64,000 bases of DNA from positions 17,360,001-17,424,000 of the forward strand of contig OY292280.1 in the NCBI GenBank assembly GCA_958496175.1. The letters are read 5' to 3'. The translations under genes were made by a program, and so were the position numbers. Every line of letters begins with the position of its first letter. Position 1 is the stretch's first letter. This DNA comes from Sisyra terminalis. Taxonomy: Eukaryota; Arthropoda; Insecta; Neuroptera; Sisyridae. The notes beneath the pieces were generated by a model. The model was not told where the DNA came from. It was given only the letters and a program-made list of their open reading frames with translations, and did not search any database. Shown here one piece after another: positions 1 through 13,534 of this stretch.

Positions 1-3000
1 ATGGTTTAGTTTATAATATTCAACTTTAATTTAGAGAGGAAAACATCCCTTATGTCCTTTTTATGCATTAGAAATTTGTCCTTTTTGAAAGTTTGAAACG
101 ATATTGCGGGTGTCTTTTGGCATACAGGACAAAATTGATTTCCTATTATATTTCACTTGATAGCCTTAATTCAAAATCCGTTGAGAAAACTAGACCTCAT
201 AATGAAAAGTCACCTTCTTTAAATGACCCAATATCAGTCGAATTTTTTCGCATAGACTTTCAACAATTTAATTTCCTGTTTCAATTTTCCAAAGATATAC
301 GTAACAAATGCTTTTTATTTTTTGCATAGTGGTTAAGAATGGTTTAGTTTATAATATTCAACTTTAATTTAGAGAGGAAAACATCCCTTATGTCCTTTTT
401 ATGCATTAGAAAATTGTCCTTTTTGAAAGTTTGAAACGATATTGCGGGTGTCTTTTGGCACACAGGACAAAATTGTTTTCCTATTATATTTCACTTGATA
501 GCCTTAATTCAGAATCCGTTGAGAAAACTAGACCTCATAATGAAAAGTCACCTTCTTTAAATGACCCAATATCAGTCGAATTTTTTCGCATAGACTTTCA
601 TCAATTTAATTTCCAGTTTCAATTTTCCCAAGATGTACGTAACAAATGCTTTTTATTTTTTGCATAGTGGTTAAGAATGGTTTAGTTTATAATATTCTTC
701 TTTAATTTAGTGAGGAAAACATCCCTTATGTCCTTTTTATGCATTAGAAAATTGTCCTTTTTGAAAGTTTGAAACGATATTGCGGGTGTCTTTTGGCACA
801 CAGGACAAAATTGATTTCCTATTATATTTCACTTGATAGCCTTAATTCAGAATCCGTTGAGAAAACTAGACCTCATAATGAAAAGTCACCTTCTTTAAAT
901 GACCCAATATCAGTCGAATTTTTTCGCATAGACTTTCATCAATTTAATTTCCAGTTTCAATTTTCCAAAGATATACGTAACAAATGCTTTTTATTTTTTG
1001 CATAGTGGTTAAGAATGGTTTAGTTTATAATATTCTACTTTAATTTAGTGAAGGAAAACATCCCTTATGTCCTTTTTATGCATTAGAAAATTGTCCTTTT
1101 TGAAAGTTTGAAACGATATTGCGGGTGTCTTTTGGCACACAGGACAAAATTGATTTCCTATTATATTTCACTTGATAGCCTTAATTCAGAATCCGTTGAG
1201 AAAACTAGACCTCATAATGAAAAGTCACCTTCTTTAAATGACCCAATATCAGTCGAATTTTTTCGCATAGACTTTCATCAATTTAATTTCCAGTTTCAAT
1301 TTTCCAAAGATATACGTAACAAATGCTTTTTATTTTTTGCATAGTGGTTAAGAATGGTTTAGTTTATAATATTCAACTTTAATTTAGTGAGGAAAACATC
1401 CCTTATGTCCTTTTTATGCATTAGAAAATTGTCCTTTTTGAAAGTTTGAAACGATATTGCGGGTGTCTTTTGGCACACAGGACAAAATTGATTTCCTAAT
1501 ATATTTCACTTGATAGCCTTAATTCAGAATCCGTTGAGAAAACTAGACCTCATAATGAAAAGTCACCTTCTTTAAATGACCCAATATCAGTCAAATTTTT
1601 TCGCATAGACTTTCAAAAATTTAATTTCCAGTTTCAATTTTCCAAAGATATACGTAACAAATGCTTTTTATTTTTTGCATAGTGTTTAAGAATGGTTTAG
1701 TTTATAATATTAAACTTTAATTTAGTGAGGAAAACATCCCTTATGTCCTTTTTATGCATTAGAAAATTGTCCTTTTTGAAAGTTTGAAACGATATTGCGG
1801 GTGTCTTTTGGCATACAGGACAAAATTGATTTCCTATTATATTTCACTTGATAGCCTTATTTCAAAATCCGTTGAGAAAACTAGACCTCATAATGAAAAG
1901 TCACCTTCTTTAAATGACCCAATATCAGACGAATTTTTTCGCATAGACTTTCAACAATTTAATTTCCAGTTTCAATTTTCCAAAGATATTCGTAACAAAT
2001 GCTTTTTATTTTTTGCAAAGTGGTTAAGAATGGTTTAGTTTATAATATTCAACTTTAATTTAGTGAGGAAAACATCCCTTATGTCCTTTTTCTGCATTAG
2101 AAAATTGTCCTTTTTGAAAGTTTGAAACGATATTGCGGGTGTCTTTTGGCACACAGGACAAAATTGATTTCCTATTATATTTCACTTGATAGCCTTAATT
2201 CAGAATCCGTTGAGAAAACTAGACCTCATAATGAAAAGTCACCTTCTTTAAATGACCCAATATCAGTCGAATTTTTTCGCATAGACTTTCATCAATTTAA
2301 TTTCCAGTTTCAATTTTCCAAAGATATACGTAACAAATGCTTTTTATTTTTTGCATAGTGGTTAAGAATGGTTTAGTTTATAATATTCTACTTTAATTTA
2401 GTGAAGGAAAACATCCCTTATGTCCTTTTTATGCATTAGAAAATTGTCCTTTTTGAAAGTTTGAAACGATATTGCGGGTGTCTTTTGGCACACAGGACAA
2501 AATTGATTTCCTATTATATTTCACTTGATAGCCTTAATTCAGAATCCGTTGAGAAAACTAGACCTCATAATGAAAAGTCACCTTCTTTAAATGACCCAAT
2601 ATCAGTCGAATTTTTTCGCATAGACTTTCATCAATTTAATTTCCAGTTTCAATTTTCCAAAGATATACGTAACAAATGCTTTTTATTTTTTGCATAGTGG
2701 TTAAGAATGGTTTAGTTTATAATATTCAACTTTAATTTAGTGAGGAAAACATCCCTTATGTCCTTTTTATGCATTAGAAAATTGTCCTTTTTGAAAGTTT
2801 GAAACGATATTGCGGGTGTCTTTTGGCACACAGGACAAAATTGATTTCCTATTATATTTCACTTGATAGCCTTAATTCAGAATCCGTTGAGAAAACTAGA
2901 CCTCATAATGAAAAGTTACCTTCTTTAAATGGCCCAATATCAGTCAAATTTTTTCGCATAGACTTTCAAAAATTTAATTTCCAGTTTCAATTTTCCCAAG

Positions 3001-5414
3001 ATGTACGTAACAAATGCTTTTTATTTTTTGCATAGTGGTTAAGAATGGTTTAGTTTATAATATTCTACTTTAATTTAGAGAGGAAAACATCCCTTATGTC
3101 CTTTTTATGCATTAGAAAATTGTCCTTTTTGAAAGTTTGAAACGATATTGCGGGTGTCTTTTGGCACACAGGACAAAATTGATTTCCTATTATATTTCAC
3201 TTGATAGCCTTAATTCAGAATCCGTTGAGAAAACTAGACCTCATAATGAAAAGTCACCTTCTTTAAATGACCCAATATCAGTCGAATTTTTTCGCATAGA
3301 CTTTCATCAATTTAATTTCCAGTTTCAATTTTCCAAAGATATACGTAACAAATGCTTTTTATTTTTTGCATAGTGGTTAAGAATGGTTTAGTTTATAATA
3401 TTCTACTTTAATTTAGTGAAGGAAAACATCCCTTATGTCCTTTTAATGCATTAGAAAATTGTCCTTTTTGAAAGTTTGAAACGATATTGCGGGTGTCTTT
3501 TGGCACACAGGACAAAATTTTTTTCACATTATATTTCACTTGATAGCCTTAATTCAAAATCCGTTGAGAAAACTAGACCTCATAATGAAAAGTCACCTTC
3601 TTTAAATGACCCAATATCAGTCGAATTTTTTCGCATAGACTTTCATCAATTTAATTTCCAGTTTCAATTTTCCAAAGATATACGCAACAAATGCTTTTTA
3701 TTTTTTGCATAGTGGTTAAGAATGGTTTAGTTTATAATATTCTACTTTAATTTAGTGAAGGAAAACATCCCTTATGTCCTTTATATGCATTAGAAAATTG
3801 TCCTTTTTGAAAGATTGAAACGTTATTGCGGGTGTCTTTTGGCTCACAGGACAAAATTTTTTTTCCTTTTATATTTCACTTGATAGCCTTAATTCAAAAT
3901 CCGTTGAGAAAACTAGACCTCATAATGAAAAGTCACCTTCTTTAAATGACCCAATATCAGTCGAATTTTTTCGCATAGACTTTCAACAATTTAATTTCCA
4001 GTTTCAATTTTCCAAAGATATACGTAACAAATGCTTTTTATTTTTTGCATAGTGGTTAAGAATGGTTTAGTTTATAATATTAAACATTAATTTAGTGAGG
4101 AAAACATCCCTTATGTCCTTTTTATGCATTAAAAAATTGTCCTTTTTGAAAGTATGAAACGATATTGCGGGTGTCTTTTGGCTCACAGGACAAAATTTTT
4201 TTCCTATTATATTTCACTTGATAGCCTTAATTCAAAATCCGTTGAGAAAACTAGACCTCATAATGAAAAGTCACCTTCTTTAAGTGACCCAATATCTGTC
4301 GAATTTTTTCGCTTAGACTTTCAACAATTTAATTTCCAGTTTCAATTTTCCAAAGATATATTAACAAATGCTTTTTATTTTTTGCTTAGTGGTTAAGAAT
4401 GGTTTAGTTTATAATATTCAACTTTAATTTAGTGAGGAAAACATCCCTTATGTCCTTCTTATGCATTAGAAAATTTTCCTTTTTGAAAGTTTGAAACGAT
4501 ATTGCGGGTGTCTTTTGGCACACAGGACAAATATTTTTTCACATTATATTTCACTTGATAGCCTTAATTCAAAATCCGTTGAGAAAACTAGACCTCATAA
4601 TGAAAAGTCACCTTCTTTAAATGATCCAATATCAGTCGAATTTTTTCGCATAGACTTTCATCAATTTAATTTCCAGTTTCAATTTTCCAAAGATATACGT
4701 AACAAATGCTTTTTATTTTTTGCATAGTGATTAAGAATGGTTTAGTTTATAATATTCTACTTTAATTTAGTGAGGAAAACATCCCTTATGTCCTTTTTAT
4801 GCATTAGAAAATTGTCCTTTTTGAAAGTTTGAAACGATATTGCGGGAGTCTTTTGGCACACAGGACAAAATTTATTTCCTATTATATTTCACTTGATAGC
4901 CTTAATTCAGAATCCGTTGAGAAAACTAGACCTCATAATGAAAAGTCACCTTCTTTAAATGACCCAATATCAGTCGAATTTTTTTGCATAGACTTTCAAC
5001 AATTTAATTTCCAGTTTCAATTTTCCAAAGATATACGTAACAAATGCTATTTATTTTTTGCATAGTGGTTAAGAATGGTTTAGTTTATAATATTCTACTT
5101 TAATTTAGTGAAGGAAAACATCCCTTATGTCCTTTATATGCATTAGAAAATTGTCCTTTTTGAAAGTTTGAAACGTTATTGCGGGTGTCTTTTGGCACAC
5201 AGGACAAAATTTTTTTTCCTTTTATATTTCACTTGATAGCCTTAATTCAGAATCCGTTGAGAAAACTAGACCTCATAATGAAAAGTCACCTTCTTTAAAT
5301 GACCCAATATCAGTCGAATTTTTTCGCATAGACTTTCAACAATTTAATTTCCAGTTTCAATTTTCCAAAGATATACGTAACAAATGCTTTTTATTTTTTG
5401 CATAGTGGTTAAGA
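1..5414 (+). repeat. Higher-order repeat, copy 1 (16 units, longest form)
   Basis: Labelling units by their diagnostic variants gives the order a b c d e f c d b c g h i j k l. Unit a has AGAAATTTGTCC near 75. Unit e (about 1,354-1,691) has the CTAATATATTTC variant. Unit f (from about 1,692) has CTTATTTCAAAATCC. Unit g (3,383-) has TTTTTTTCACATT. Unit h has CGTTATTGCGGG with an eight-T run. Unit i lacks one base in AGATATATTAAC. Unit j has ACAAATATTTTTTC. Unit k has GCGGGAGTC. The same order returns at 5,415, 10,151 and 13,535, so the array is amplified as multi-unit blocks of up to about 5.41 kb. Confidence 0.88.
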
Positions 5415-8400
5415 ATGGTTTAGTTTATAATATTCAACTTTAATTTAGAGAGGAAAACATCCCTTATGTCCTTTTTATGCATTAGAAATTTGTCCTTTTT
5501 GAAAGTTTGAAACGATATTGCGGGTGTCTTTTGGCATACAGGACAAAATTGATTTCCTATTATATTTCACTTGATAGCCTTAATTCAAAATCCGTTGAGA
5601 AAACTAGACCTCATAATGAAAAGTCACCTTCTTTAAATGACCCAATATCAGTCGAATTTTTTCGCATAGACTTTCAACAATTTAATTTCCTGTTTCAATT
5701 TTCCAAAGATATACGTAACAAATGCTTTTTATTTTTTGCATAGTGGTTAAGAATGGTTTAGTTTATAATATTCAACTTTAATTTAGAGAGGAAAACATCC
5801 CTTATGTCCTTTTTATGCATTAGAAAATTGTCCTTTTTGAAAGTTTGAAACGATATTGCGGGTGTCTTTTGGCACACAGGACAAAATTGTTTTCCTATTA
5901 TATTTCACTTGATAGCCTTAATTCAGAATCCGTTGAGAAAACTAGACCTCATAATGAAAAGTCACCTTCTTTAAATGACCCAATATCAGTCAAATTTTTT
6001 CGCATAGACTTTCAAAAATTTAATTTCCAGTTTCAATTTTCCCAAGATGTACGTAACAAATGCTTTTTATTTTTTGCATAGTGGTTAAGAATGGTTTAGT
6101 TTATAATATTCTTCTTTAATTTAGTGAGGAAAACATCCCTTATGTCCTTTTTATGCATTAGAAAATTGTCCTTTTTGAAAGTTTGAAACGATATTGCGGG
6201 TGTCTTTTGGCACACAGGACAAAATTGATTTCCTATTATATTTCACTTGATAGCCTTAATTCAGAATCCGTTGAGAAAACTAGACCTCATAATGAAAAGT
6301 CACCTTCTTTAAATGACCCAATATCAGTCGAATTTTTTCGCATAGACTTTCATCAATTTAATTTCCAGTTTCAATTTTCCAAAGATATACGTAACAAATG
6401 CTTTTTATTTTTTGCATAGTGGTTAAGAATGGTTTAGTTTATAATATTCTACTTTAATTTAGTGAAGGAAAACATCCCTTATGTCCTTTTTATGCATTAG
6501 AAAATTGTCCTTTTTGAAAGTTTGAAACGATATTGCGGGTGTCTTTTGGCACACAGGACAAAATTGATTTCCTATTATATTTCACTTGATAGCCTTAATT
6601 CAGTATCCGTTGAGAAAACTAGACCTCATAATGAAAAGTCACCTTCTTTAAATGACCCAATATCAGTCGAATTTTTTCGCATAGACTTTCATCAATTTAA
6701 TTTCCAGTTTCAATTTTCCAAAGATATACGTAACAAATGCTTTTTATTTTTTGCATAGTGGTTAAGAATGGTTTAGTTTATAATATTCAACTTTAATTTA
6801 GTGAGGAAAACATCCCTTATGTCCTTTTTATGCATTAGAAAATTGTCCTTTTTGAAAGTTTGAAACGATATTGCGGGTGTCTTTTGGCACACAGGACAAA
6901 ATTGATTTCCTAATATATTTCACTTGATAGCCTTAATTCAGAATCCGTTGAGAAAACTAGACCTCATAATGAAAAGTCACCTTCTTTAAATGACCCAATA
7001 TCAGTCAAATTTTTTCGCATAGACTTTCAAAAATTTAATTTCCAGTTTCAATTTTCCAAAGATATACGTAACAAATGCTTTTTATTTTTTGCATAGTGTT
7101 TAAGAATGGTTTAGTTTATAATATTAAACTTTAATTTAGTGAGGAAAACATCCCTTATGTCCTTTTTATGCATTAGAAAATTGTCCTTTTTGAAAGTTTG
7201 AAACGATATTGCGGGTGTCTTTTGGCATACAGGACAAAATTGATTTCCTATTATATTTCACTTGATAGCCTTATTTCAAAATCCGTTGAGAAAACTAGAC
7301 CTCATAATGAAAAGTCACCTTCTTTAAGTGACCCAATATCTGTCGAATTTTTTCGCTTAGACTTTCAACAATTTAATTTCCAGTTTCAATTTTCCAAAGA
7401 TATATTAACAAATGCTTTTTATTTTTTGCATAGTGGTTAAGAATGGTTTAGTTTATAATATTCAACTTTAATTTAGTGAGGAAAACATCCCTTATGTCCT
7501 TTTTATGCATTAGAAAATTGTCCTTTTTGAAAGTTTGAAACGATATTGCGGGTGTCTTTTGGCACACAGGACAAAATTGATTTCCTATTATATTTCACTT
7601 GATAGCCTTAATTCAGAATCCGTTGAGAAAACTAGACCTCATAATGAAAAGTCACCTTCTTTAAATGACCCAATATCAGTCAAATTTTTTCGCATAGACT
7701 TTCAAAAATTTAATTTCCAGTTTCAATTTTCCCAAGATGTACGTAACAAATGCTTTTTATTTTTTGCATAGTGGTTAAGAATGGTTTAGTTTATAATATT
7801 CTACTTTAATTTAGAGAGGAAAACATCCCTTATGTCCTTTTTATGCATTAGAAAATTGTCCTTTTTGAAAGTTTGAAACGATATTGCGGGTGTCTTTTGG
7901 CACACAGGACAAAATTGATTTCCTATTATATTTCACTTGATAGCCTTAATTCAGAATCCGTTGAGAAAACTAGACCTCATAATGAAAAGTCACCTTCTTT
8001 AAATGACCCAATATCAGTCGAATTTTTTCGCATAGACTTTCATCAATTTAATTTCCAGTTTCAATTTTCCAAAGATATACGTAACAAATGCTTTTTATTT
8101 TTTGCATAGTGGTTAAGAATGGTTTAGTTTATAATATTCTACTTTAATTTAGTGAAGGAAAACATCCCTTATGTCCTTTTAATGCATTAGAAAATTGTCC
8201 TTTTTGAAAGTTTGAAACGATATTGCGGGTGTCTTTTGGCACACAGGACAAAATTTTTTTCACATTATATTTCACTTGATAGCCTTAATTCAAAATCCGT
8301 TGAGAAAACTAGACCTCATAATGAAAAGTCACCTTCTTTAAATGACCCAATATCAGTCGAATTTTTTCGCATAGACTTTCATCAATTTAATTTCCAGTTT

Positions 8401-10150
8401 CAATTTTCCAAAGATATACGCAACAAATGCTTTTTATTTTTTGCATAGTGGTTAAGAATGGTTTAGTTTATAATATTCTACTTTAATTTAGTGAAGGAAA
8501 ACATCCCTTATGTCCTTTATATGCATTAGAAAATTGTCCTTTTTGAAAGATTGAAACGTTATTGCGGGTGTCTTTTGGCTCACAGGACAAAATTTTTTTT
8601 CCTTTTATATTTCACTTGATAGCCTTAATTCAAAATCCGTTGAGAAAACTAGACCTCATAATGAAAAGTCACCTTCTTTAAATGACCCAATATCAGTCGA
8701 ATTTTTTCGCATAGACTTTCAACAATTTAATTTCCAGTTTCAATTTTCCAAAGATATACGTAACAAATGCTTTTTATTTTTTGCATAGTGGTTAAGAATG
8801 GTTTAGTTTATAATATTAAACATTAATTTAGTGAGGAAAACATCCCTTATGTCCTTTTTATGCATTAAAAAATTGTCCTTTTTGAAAGTATGAAACGATA
8901 TTGCGGGTGTCTTTTGGCTCACAGGACAAAATTTTTTTCCTATTATATTTCACTTGATAGCCTTAATTCAAAATCCGTTGAGAAAACTAGACCTCATAAT
9001 GAAAAGTCACCTTCTTTAAGTGACCCAATATCTGTCGAATTTTTTCGCTTAGACTTTCAACAATTTAATTTCCAGTTTCAATTTTCCAAAGATATATTAA
9101 CAAATGCTTTTTATTTTTTGCTTAGTGGTTAAGAATGGTTTAGTTTATAATATTCAACTTTAATTTAGTGAGGAAAACATCCCTTATGTCCTTCTTATGC
9201 ATTAGAAAATTTTCCTTTTTGAAAGTTTGAAACGATATTGCGGGTGTCTTTTGGCACACAGGACAAATATTTTTTCACATTATATTTCACTTGATAGCCT
9301 TAATTCAAAATCCGTTGAGAAAACTAGACCTCATAATGAAAAGTCACCTTCTTTAAATGATCCAATATCAGTCGAATTTTTTCGCATAGACTTTCATCAA
9401 TTTAATTTCCAGTTTCAATTTTCCAAAGATATACGTAACAAATGCTTTTTATTTTTTGCATAGTGATTAAGAATGGTTTAGTTTATAATATTCTACTTTA
9501 ATTTAGTGAGGAAAACATCCCTTATGTCCTTTTTATGCATTAGAAAATTGTCCTTTTTGAAAGTTTGAAACGATATTGCGGGAGTCTTTTGGCACACAGG
9601 ACAAAATTTATTTCCTATTATATTTCACTTGATAGCCTTAATTCAGAATCCGTTGAGAAAACTAGACCTCATAATGAAAAGTCACCTTCTTTAAATGACC
9701 CAATATCAGTCGAATTTTTTTGCATAGACTTTCTACAATTTAATTTCCAGTTTCAATTTTCCAAAGATATACGTAACAAATGCTATTTATTTTTTGCATA
9801 GTGGTTAAGAATGGTTTAGTTTATAATATTCTACTTTAATTTAGTGAAGGAAAACATCCCTTATGTCCTTTATATGCATTAGAAAATTGTCCTTTTTGAA
9901 AGTTTGAAACGTTATTGCGGGTGTCTTTTGGCACACAGGACAAAATTTTTTTTCCTTTTATATTTCACTTGATAGCCTTAATTCAGAATCCGTTGAGAAA
10001 ACTAGACCTCATAATGAAAAGTCACCTTCTTTAAATGACCCAATATCAGTCGAATTTTTTCGCATAGACTTTCAACAATTTAATTTCCAGTTTCAATTTT
10101 CCAAAGATATACGTAACAAATGCTTTTTATTTTTTGCATAGTGGTTAAGA
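5415..10150 (+). repeat. Higher-order repeat, copy 2 (14 units)
   Basis: It begins with the same type-a unit (AGAAATTTGTCC) as copy 1 and runs a b c d e (f/i hybrid) b c g h i j k l, two units shorter than copy 1. The stretch 8,119-10,150 matches 3,383-5,414 with one difference seen (base 9,734 is T where 4,998 is A). The unit at 7,106-7,442 begins with type-f variants and ends with type-i variants, which marks a recombination or gene-conversion junction where the two units were lost. Confidence 0.87.
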
Positions 10151-13100
10151 ATGGTTTAGTTTATAATATTCAACTTTAATTTAGAGAGGAAAACATCCCT
10201 TATGTCCTTTTTATGCATTAGAAATTTGTCCTTTTTGAAAGTTTGAAACGATATTGCGGGTGTCTTTTGGCATACAGGACAAAATTGATTTCCTATTATA
10301 TTTCACTTGATAGCCTTAATTCAAAATCCGTTGAGAAAACTAGACCTCATAATGAAAAGTCACCTTCTTTAAATGACCCAATATCAGTCGAATTTTTTCG
10401 CATAGACTTTCAACAATTTAATTTCCTGTTTCAATTTTCCAAAGATATACGTAACAAATGCTTTTTATTTTTTGCATAGTGGTTAAGAATGGTTTAGTTT
10501 ATAATATTCAACTTTAATTTAGAGAGGAAAACATCCCTTATGTCCTTTTTATGCATTAGAAAATTGTCCTTTTTGAAAGTTTGAAACGATATTGCGGGTG
10601 TCTTTTGGCACACAGGACAAAATTGTTTTCCTATTATATTTCACTTGATAGCCTTAATTCAGAATCCGTTGAGAAAACTAGACCTCATAATGAAAAGTCA
10701 CCTTCTTTAAATGACCCAATATCAGTCAAATTTTTTCGCATAGACTTTCAAAAATTTAATTTCCAGTTTCAATTTTCCCAAGATGTACGTAACAAATGCT
10801 TTTTATTTTTTGCATAGTGGTTAAGAATGGTTTAGTTTATAATATTCTTCTTTAATTTAGTGAGGAAAACATCCCTTATGTCCTTTTTATGCATTAGAAA
10901 ATTGTCCTTTTTGAAAGTTTGAAACGATATTGCGGGTGTCTTTTGGCACACAGGACAAAATTGATTTCCTATTATATTTCACTTGATAGCCTTAATTCAG
11001 AATCCGTTGAGAAAACTAGACCTCATAATGAAAAGTCACCTTCTTTAAATGACCCAATATCAGTCGAATTTTTTCGCATAGACTTTCATCAATTTAATTT
11101 CCAGTTTCAATTTTCCAAAGATATACGTAACAAATGCTTTTTATTTTTTGCATAGTGGTTAAGAATGGTTTAGTTTATAATATTCTACTTTAATTTAGTG
11201 AAGGAAAACATCCCTTATGTCCTTTTTATGCATTAGAAAATTGTCCTTTTTGAAAGTTTGAAACGATATTGCGGGTGTCTTTTGGCACACAGGACAAAAT
11301 TGATTTCCTATTATATTTCACTTGATAGCCTTAATTCAGAATCCGTTGAGAAAACTAGACCTCATAATGAAAAGTCACCTTCTTTAAATGACCCAATATC
11401 AGTCGAATTTTTTCGCATAGACTTTCATCAATTTAATTTCCAGTTTCAATTTTCCAAAGATATACGTAACAAATGCTTTTTATTTTTTGCATAGTGGTTA
11501 AGAATGGTTTAGTTTATAATATTCAACTTTAATTTAGTGAGGAAAACATCCCTTATGTCCTTTTTATGCATTAGAAAATTGTCCTTTTTGAAAGTTTGAA
11601 ACGATATTGCGGGTGTCTTTTGGCACACAGGACAAAATTGATTTCCTAATATATTTCACTTGATAGCCTTAATTCAGAATCCGTTGAGAAAACTAGACCT
11701 CATAATGAAAAGTCACCTTCTTTAAATGACCCAATATCAGTCAAATTTTTTCGCATAGACTTTCAAAAATTTAATTTCCAGTTTCAATTTTCCAAAGATA
11801 TACGTAACAAATGCTTTTTATTTTTTGCATAGTGTTTAAGAATGGTTTAGTTTATAATATTAAACTTTAATTTAGTGAGGAAAACATCCCTTATGTCCTT
11901 TTTATGCATTAGAAAATTGTCCTTTTTGAAAGTTTGAAACGATATTGCGGGTGTCTTTTGGCATACAGGACAAAATTGATTTCCTATTATATTTCACTTG
12001 ATAGCCTTATTTCAAAATCCGTTGAGAAAACTAGACCTCATAATGAAAAGTCACCTTCTTTAAATGACCCAATATCAGACGAATTTTTTCGCATAGACTT
12101 TCAACAATTTAATTTCCAGTTTCAATTTTCCAAAGATATTCGTAACAAATGCTTTTTATTTTTTGCAAAGTGGTTAAGAATGGTTTAGTTTATAATATTC
12201 AACTTTAATTTAGTGAGGAAAACATCCCTTATGTCCTTCTTATGCATTAGAAAATTTTCCTTTTTGAAAGTTTGAAACGATATTGCGGGTGTCTTTTGGC
12301 ACACAGGACAAATATTTTTTCACATTATATTTCACTTGATAGCCTTAATTCAAAATCCGTTGAGAAAACTAGACCTCATAATGAAAAGTCACCTTCTTTA
12401 AATGATCCAATATCAGTCGAATTTTTTCGCATAGACTTTCATCAATTTAATTTCCAGTTTCAATTTTCCAAAGATATACGTAACAAATGCTTTTTATTTT
12501 TTGCATAGTGATTAAGAATGGTTTAGTTTATAATATTCTACTTTAATTTAGTGAGGAAAACATCCCTTATGTCCTTTTTATGCATTAGAAAATTGTCCTT
12601 TTTGAAAGTTTGAAACGATATTGCGGGAGTCTTTTGGCACACAGGACAAAATTTATTTCCTATTATATTTCACTTGATAGCCTTAATTCAGAATCCGTTG
12701 AGAAAACTAGACCTCATAATGAAAAGTCACCTTCTTTAAATGACCCAATATCAGTCGAATTTTTTTGCATAGACTTTCAACAATTTAATTTCCAGTTTCA
12801 ATTTTCCAAAGATATACGTAACAAATGCTATTTATTTTTTGCATAGTGGTTAAGAATGGTTTAGTTTATAATATTCTACTTTAATTTAGTGAAGGAAAAC
12901 ATCCCTTATGTCCTTTATATGCATTAGAAAATTGTCCTTTTTGAAAGTTTGAAACGTTATTGCGGGTGTCTTTTGGCACACAGGACAAAATTTTTTTTCC
13001 TTTTATATTTCACTTGATAGCCTTAATTCAGAATCCGTTGAGAAAACTAGACCTCATAATGAAAAGTCACCTTCTTTAAATGACCCAATATCAGTCGAAT

Positions 13101-13534
13101 TTTTTCGCATAGACTTTCAACAATTTAATTTCCAGTTTCAATTTTCCAAAGATATACGTAACAAATGCTTTTTATTTTTTGCATAGTGGTTAAGAATGGT
13201 TTAGTTTATAACATTCAACTTTAATTTAGTGAAGGAAAACATCCCTTATGTCCTTTTAATGCATTAGAAAATTGTCCTTTTTGAAAGTTTGAAACGATAT
13301 TGCGGGTGTTTTTTGGCACACAGGACAAAATTGATTTCCTATTATATTTCACTTGATAGCCTTAATTCAGAATCCGTTGAGAAAACAAGACCTCATAATG
13401 AAAAGTCACCTTCTTTAAATGACCCAATATCAGTCGAATTTTTTCGCATAGACTTTCAACAATTTAATTTCCAGTTTCAATTTTCCGAAGAAATACGTAA
13501 CAAATGCTATTTAGTTTTTGCATAGTGGTTAAGA
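10151..13534 (+). repeat. Higher-order repeat, copy 3 (10 units, shortened)
   Basis: Unit order is a b c d e f j k l m. Compared with the 16-unit form, the seven units between f and j are missing, and an extra unit m (13,196-13,534) is added at the end. Unit m carries GCGGGTGTTTTTTGG and TAACATTCAAC, variants that become common in the next domain (18-23 kb), so it looks imported from there. Confidence 0.85.

Noticed and set aside
91..115. CENP-B box in the satellite around GAAACGATATTGCGGG
   Set aside because: Only the CGGG part fits. The TTCG core and the central A are absent at the required spacing, and GAATTTTTTCGCATAG does not fit either.
1..338. Unit as a dimer of two 169-bp half-units
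   Set aside because: Comparing the halves shows only short A/T-rich coincidences, such as AGGAAAACATCC versus GAGAAAACTAGACC, at inconsistent offsets. There is no convincing internal duplication.
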